Positions 14,521 to 17,221 of a stretch of 17,221 bases of DNA are shown one piece after another. The position numbers and the translations under genes were made by a program. Position 1 is the first letter of the stretch; each line of letters begins with the position of its first letter. The stretch lies in assembly GCA_007118795.1 (NCBI GenBank), contig SKQX01000182.1, positions 1-17,221 of the forward strand, given 5' to 3'. The notes below the pieces were generated by a model, which saw only the letters and a list, made by a program, of their open reading frames with translations, made no database searches and was not told the DNA's origin. This stretch comes from Thermoflexales bacterium (GTDB taxonomy: Bacteria; Chloroflexota; Anaerolineae; B4-G1).

Positions 14521-15669
14521 ATGGAGTTCGCGTTCACAGAAGAACAGCAGATGTTCCGCAGGATGGTGCGAGACTTCGCGGTGAGCGAAATCGCGCCGCG
14601 AGCGGAGGAGATCGACGCCAGCGATGAGTTCCCGTCCGACCTATTCCGGCGTATGGGCCAACTCGGGCTACTGGGACTCCCCTTTCCTACGCAGTACGGC
14701 GGTTCAGGCGCGGACTACCACAGTATGGTTATTGCTCTTGAGGAGATAGCCCGAGTCTCGGGCTCAATGGCCATCATCCTGGATGCCCATTCGTCGCTCT
14801 GCTGCGACCCGATCTACCGCTTCGGCACTGAGTCGCAGAAACAGGACTATCTGGTGGGTCTCGTCCGGGGGGACCAGATCGGCGCCTTCGGCCTCACCGA
14901 GCCCCAAGCCGGGTCGGACGCCGGAGCCACCAGAACGCGGGCAGTCTTCGATCCGGAGACAGACGAATGGGTGATCAACGGTCAGAAGATATTCATCACC
15001 AACGGCTCCATCGCCGACATCGTTGTCATCACGGCCAAGACCGATCAGGAGAAGGGTACGCAGGGGATCTCCTCCTTCATCGTGGAGAAGGGAACTTCCG
15101 GCTTCAAACCCGGTCGCGATGAGAAGAAGATGGGCCTCAAAGGCTCTGTCACATCCGAGCTCTTCTTTGAGGGTTGCCGCATTCCCGCGGCGAACCTGCT
15201 CGGGAAGGAGAACGAGGGCTTCAAACAGTTCCTGGCGACCCTGGACGCCGGTCGGATTGCGATTGCTGCGATGGCGGTCGGGCTTGCGCAAGGTGCTCTG
15301 GAACGCGCCGTTGACTACGCGAAGGGCCGGGAGCAGTTCGGTCAGCCGATAGCCAATTTCCAGGCCATCCGTTGGATGATCGCCGACATGGCCACGGAGA
15401 TCGACGCCGCCCGTCTCATGGTGCACCGCGCGGTCTGGCGCAAAGAGTGTGGCGACCGCTTCACCAAGGAGGCCTCAATGGCCAAGCTATTCGCCACCGA
15501 GATGTCGGAACGGGTCTGTCGCCAGGCCATTCAGATCCACGGGGGCTACGGCTACATCCGGGAGTACGAGGTGGAGAGGATGTATCGGGACCAACGGCTC
15601 TGCTCCATCGGTGAGGGTACGAACGAGATTCAGCGCCTGGTCATCTCCCGAGAGGTGTTAGAGACATGA
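14521..15669 (+). CDS. Acyl-CoA dehydrogenase (short-chain/butyryl-type, FAD-dependent)
   Basis: 382 aa from the ATG at 14521, supported by AAGGAG (14508-14513); an earlier in-frame ATG at 14476 lacks this site. It introduces a 2,3 double bond into an acyl-CoA, passing electrons to an electron-transfer flavoprotein. The three acyl-CoA dehydrogenase domains are intact: N-terminal helices (FTEEQQMFRRMVRDFA), the middle beta domain with GAFGLTEPQAGSDAGA and WVINGQKIFITNG, and the C-terminal helical domain with REQFGQPIANFQ. The closing motif IHGGYGYIREYEVERMYRD is present. The catalytic base is probably Glu365 in SIGEGTNEIQR, the short-chain and butyryl arrangement. Chain-length preference cannot be read reliably. 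In this block it fits desaturation of the CoA ester made by the preceding CoA transferase. No ETF genes are in the window. Confidence 0.94.
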   Translation: MEFAFTEEQQMFRRMVRDFAVSEIAPRAEEIDASDEFPSDLFRRMGQLGLLGLPFPTQYGGSGADYHSMVIALEEIARVSGSMAIILDAHSSLCCDPIYRFGTESQKQDYLVGLVRGDQIGAFGLTEPQAGSDAGATRTRAVFDPETDEWVINGQKIFITNGSIADIVVITAKTDQEKGTQGISSFIVEKGTSGFKPGRDEKKMGLKGSVTSELFFEGCRIPAANLLGKENEGFKQFLATLDAGRIAIAAMAVGLAQGALERAVDYAKGREQFGQPIANFQAIRWMIADMATEIDAARLMVHRAVWRKECGDRFTKEASMAKLFATEMSERVCRQAIQIHGGYGYIREYEVERMYRDQRLCSIGEGTNEIQRLVISREVLET

Positions 15670-15780
15670 GGGAGCATGCCACAGGTGTCTGCCGGCCATC
15701 ACTTGTCAAGAGGGGACGGGGTAGGATCGGTTTCCTGGTTGGATGGGGACCACCTGGATAGGGGTGAGCATGTGCCGACT

Positions 15781-15786
15781 TAGAAT
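15781..15786 (+). promoter_or_regulatory. -10 box candidate before the biotin ligase gene
   Basis: TAGAAT lies 14 bp before the GTG at 15801. No -35 is visible at normal spacing. If used, the transcript would have a leader of less than about 10 nt. The remainder of 15670-15800 shows nothing else I can support. Confidence 0.25.
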
Positions 15787-15800
15787 GAGGTTGGGATAGA

Positions 15801-16649
15801 GTGAGCTCCCCATTGTCTGGTCAGTTGGATCGAAGGGACCGCAGGGCTCGAGACTGCGTCGACAAGTTGTTGGAACGGTCTGCCCTCTGGCGCCGGGTCA
15901 TCCGTCTTACGCAGGTCGGCTCAACGAACGACGTCGCAAAGGACCTCGCCGCTCGGGGTGGTCCAGAGGGTACCGTGGTGGTCGCCGAACACCAGACCGC
16001 AGGCCGCGGGCGTATGGATCGACGCTGGGTCGCCCCTCCGGGTACCTGCATCCTCTGCTCGCTCCTTTTTCGGCCCGATCTTCTGCCCCACCAGGCCCAT
16101 CGCCTCACGATGCTCTGTTCTCTGGCAGCCGCCGACGCTGTCGAGCAGGTTGCTGACCTGGCCGTTGCCGTGAAGTGGCCCAACGACCTTATCGTCACAA
16201 TGGGCAGAGAACGCGGATCTTGCCCCGGCTGGCGGAAGCTGGCCGGTGTCTTGACCGAGACAGGGATGACTGGCCCCCAGCTCGACTATGTGGTGGTGGG
16301 TATGGGCATCAACGTGAATGTGCCCTCGGGGACCCTGCCCGATCTGGATCCTAACGCAACGAGCATTCTGGCTGAAACAGGCAGACCGGTTAACCGGTCG
16401 CGCGTGCTCGCTGCCCTTCTCGAGGGAGTGGAGGCCAGGTACCAACAACTTGAGCGGGGGGAGAATCCCCAGGAGGAATGGTCAGCGCGGTTGGCCACGC
16501 TGGGACGGCGCATCCGGGTGACCACGGCTGACGGGATCCTACATGGCGTAGCCGAAGGCGTGGACGAGAATGGCGCCTTGTGGCTCCGTACGACTGATGG
16601 CACGCTACAGCGACTGCTGACCGGGGATACCGCCAGGGTTGGGGGCTGA
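15801..16649 (+). CDS. birA: Biotin--[acetyl-CoA-carboxylase] ligase (BirA-type, no DNA-binding domain)
   Basis: 282 aa. It attaches biotin to carboxylase carrier domains through biotinyl-AMP. Catalytic motifs are complete: GSTNDVA (40-46), the AGRGRMDRRW biotinyl-AMP loop (GRGR at 68-71), KWPNDL (125-130), KLAGVLTE (146-153) with the conserved Lys, and GMGINVNV. A C-terminal SH3-like BPL_C domain (about 232-280) is present. The N-terminus holds only about 30 unconserved residues before the catalytic core, so the helix-turn-helix repressor domain of E. coli BirA is absent and this is the monofunctional type. The start is a GTG with only a weak purine-rich stretch upstream, and the true start could be slightly downstream. 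A short insertion between KWPNDL and the KLAGVLTE motif (MGRERGSCPGWR) is unusual. It is probably a separate unit from the acyl-CoA dehydrogenase. Confidence 0.93.
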   Translation: MSSPLSGQLDRRDRRARDCVDKLLERSALWRRVIRLTQVGSTNDVAKDLAARGGPEGTVVVAEHQTAGRGRMDRRWVAPPGTCILCSLLFRPDLLPHQAHRLTMLCSLAAADAVEQVADLAVAVKWPNDLIVTMGRERGSCPGWRKLAGVLTETGMTGPQLDYVVVGMGINVNVPSGTLPDLDPNATSILAETGRPVNRSRVLAALLEGVEARYQQLERGENPQEEWSARLATLGRRIRVTTADGILHGVAEGVDENGALWLRTTDGTLQRLLTGDTARVGG

Positions 16650-16676
16650 GGTGAGCATGATGCATATGATACGAAG

Positions 16677-16696
16677 ATGCGGGATCGTCCCCGCGT
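16677..16696 (+). terminator. Hairpin after the biotin ligase gene, terminator candidate
   Basis: ATGCGGG (16677-16683) pairs with CCCGCGT (16690-16696) through seven pairs including one G-U, with a 6-nt loop. It is followed by CCTTTGG, a poor T-run. The position, 28 bp after the birA stop, is reasonable for a transcript end. Confidence 0.4.
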
Positions 16697-16779
16697 CCTT
16701 TGGCCTAGACCCCGGTGGGCCCGTTCCCCTGAGGGGATCGTGTCGTGGGAACAGGAGTGACAGCACCCGCCCACGAGAA

Positions 16780-16808
16780 TTGCGCTGATGGGAACTCTGG
16801 TATAGAAT
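16780..16808 (+). promoter_or_regulatory. Sigma-70-type promoter for the HIT gene, giving a near-leaderless transcript
   Basis: TTGCGC (16780-16785) and TAGAAT (16803-16808) are separated by exactly 17 bp, inside TGGTATAGAAT. The ATG of the next gene begins 10 bp after the -10 box, so the transcript would start within a few bases of the start codon. No Shine-Dalgarno sequence is visible in ATCCACCCACC. Confidence 0.6.
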
Positions 16809-16817
16809 CCACCCACC

Positions 16818-17221
16818 ATGGATCACCTTTGGACCCCGTGGCGTCTGCCGTACCTTCAGGGAAGAAGACCGGTGCCCAGTGGCTGCCTGTTCTGCGTCAA
16901 AGCCGATGAACCTGATCAGGAAGCTCATATCCTCCATCGGGGCGACCGCTGCTACGTGCTGCTAAACCGCTTCCCGTACAACAACGGACACCTGATGGTC
17001 GCTCCGTACGAACACGTGGCGTCGTTGGAGGACCTGGACTTCAAGACCTTGGCTGAGCTTATGGCTCTTGTCAAGCGCAGCCTAGGTGTCCTCCGAGGGG
17101 CGTACCAACCAGAGGGGTTCAACGTGGGCGCCAACATCGGTGCAGCTGCTGGAGCCGGTGTTGAGGATCACCTCCACGTCCACATCGTGCCCCGGTGGGC
17201 TGGCGACACCAACTACATGAC
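16818..17221 (+). CDS. HIT-family nucleotide hydrolase/phosphorylase, 5' part
   Basis: The first 134 codons of a gene that runs off the right edge. HIT proteins hydrolyse or phosphorolyse nucleotide phosphoric anhydrides and phosphoramidates such as Ap4A. The signature HxHxH is HLHVH (118-122), within EDHLHVHIVPRW, and the preceding NVGANIGAAAGAG loop is typical. An N-terminal LWTPWR segment and CLFC (Cys23, Cys26) are typical of the Ap4A-phosphorylase-like branch with a zinc site. VLLNRFPYNNGHLMVAPY (about 48-64) forms the central sheet. The last visible residues (GDTNYM) are usual at this point of the family, so perhaps 25-40 residues are missing. The ATG at 16818 is fixed by the promoter and the conserved N-terminus. 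It has no ribosome binding site. Confidence 0.9.
   Translation, partial: MDHLWTPWRLPYLQGRRPVPSGCLFCVKADEPDQEAHILHRGDRCYVLLNRFPYNNGHLMVAPYEHVASLEDLDFKTLAELMALVKRSLGVLRGAYQPEGFNVGANIGAAAGAGVEDHLHVHIVPRWAGDTNYM

Noticed and set aside
16723..16752. GTTCCC/GGGAAC inverted repeat with inner CCCC-TGA-GGGG
   Set aside because: The pairings are short and compete with each other, and there is no T-run; chance is likely in this GC-rich sequence.
1..17221. tRNA, rRNA or CRISPR array
   Set aside because: No cloverleaf-like segment, rRNA signature or regularly spaced repeats were noticed on either strand by eye.

Overview
The window looks like bacterial chromosome of high GC content, most likely from a Chloroflexota (Anaerolineae- or Dehalococcoidia-like) organism. 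The hints are a secreted protein ending in an LPIILR-type tail, a membrane-anchored SH3 protein with a long Pro/Thr linker (both styles common in that phylum), and a catabolic CoA gene set typical of uncultured Chloroflexota. The lineage is inferred, because no rRNA or other decisive marker is present. All recognisable genes are on the plus strand.

Layout. 1-2027: the 3' part of a secreted multidomain protein and a membrane-anchored SH3 protein. 2270-5616: NAD-dependent DNA ligase (ligA) overlapping an RlmI-type rRNA methyltransferase. 5720-6538: an unrecognised protein with a membrane helix at each end. 6547-6676: a 130-bp MITE-like element with perfect 16-bp terminal inverted repeats. 6734-7240: a DUF2148 four-cysteine iron-sulfur-like protein. 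7497-15669: a CoA-metabolism block holding two thiolase-fold proteins, two DUF35 zinc-ribbon/OB-fold proteins, a 5'-truncated chloride-channel remnant, an isoaspartyl peptidase/asparaginase-like Ntn hydrolase, both subunits of a class I CoA transferase, and an acyl-CoA dehydrogenase. 15801-17221: a monofunctional biotin-protein ligase and the start of a HIT hydrolase, probably made from a leaderless transcript.

The most interesting part is 7497-10907. Both thiolase-like proteins have glycine where the catalytic nucleophilic cysteine of thiolases should be, and each has a DUF35 partner. Cys-independent thiolase-fold/DUF35 pairs are known as retro-aldolases in steroid side-chain degradation (Ltp2-ChsH2). 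With a CoA transferase to activate an acid and an acyl-CoA dehydrogenase to desaturate it, but no 3-hydroxyacyl-CoA dehydrogenase in the window, the set fits a route that ends in aldol rather than thiolytic cleavage. The hydratase would have to be encoded elsewhere and the substrate is unknown. Several intergenic inverted repeats (7311-7364, 12501-12610, 14447-14462) interrupt the block and may separate or regulate its transcription units.
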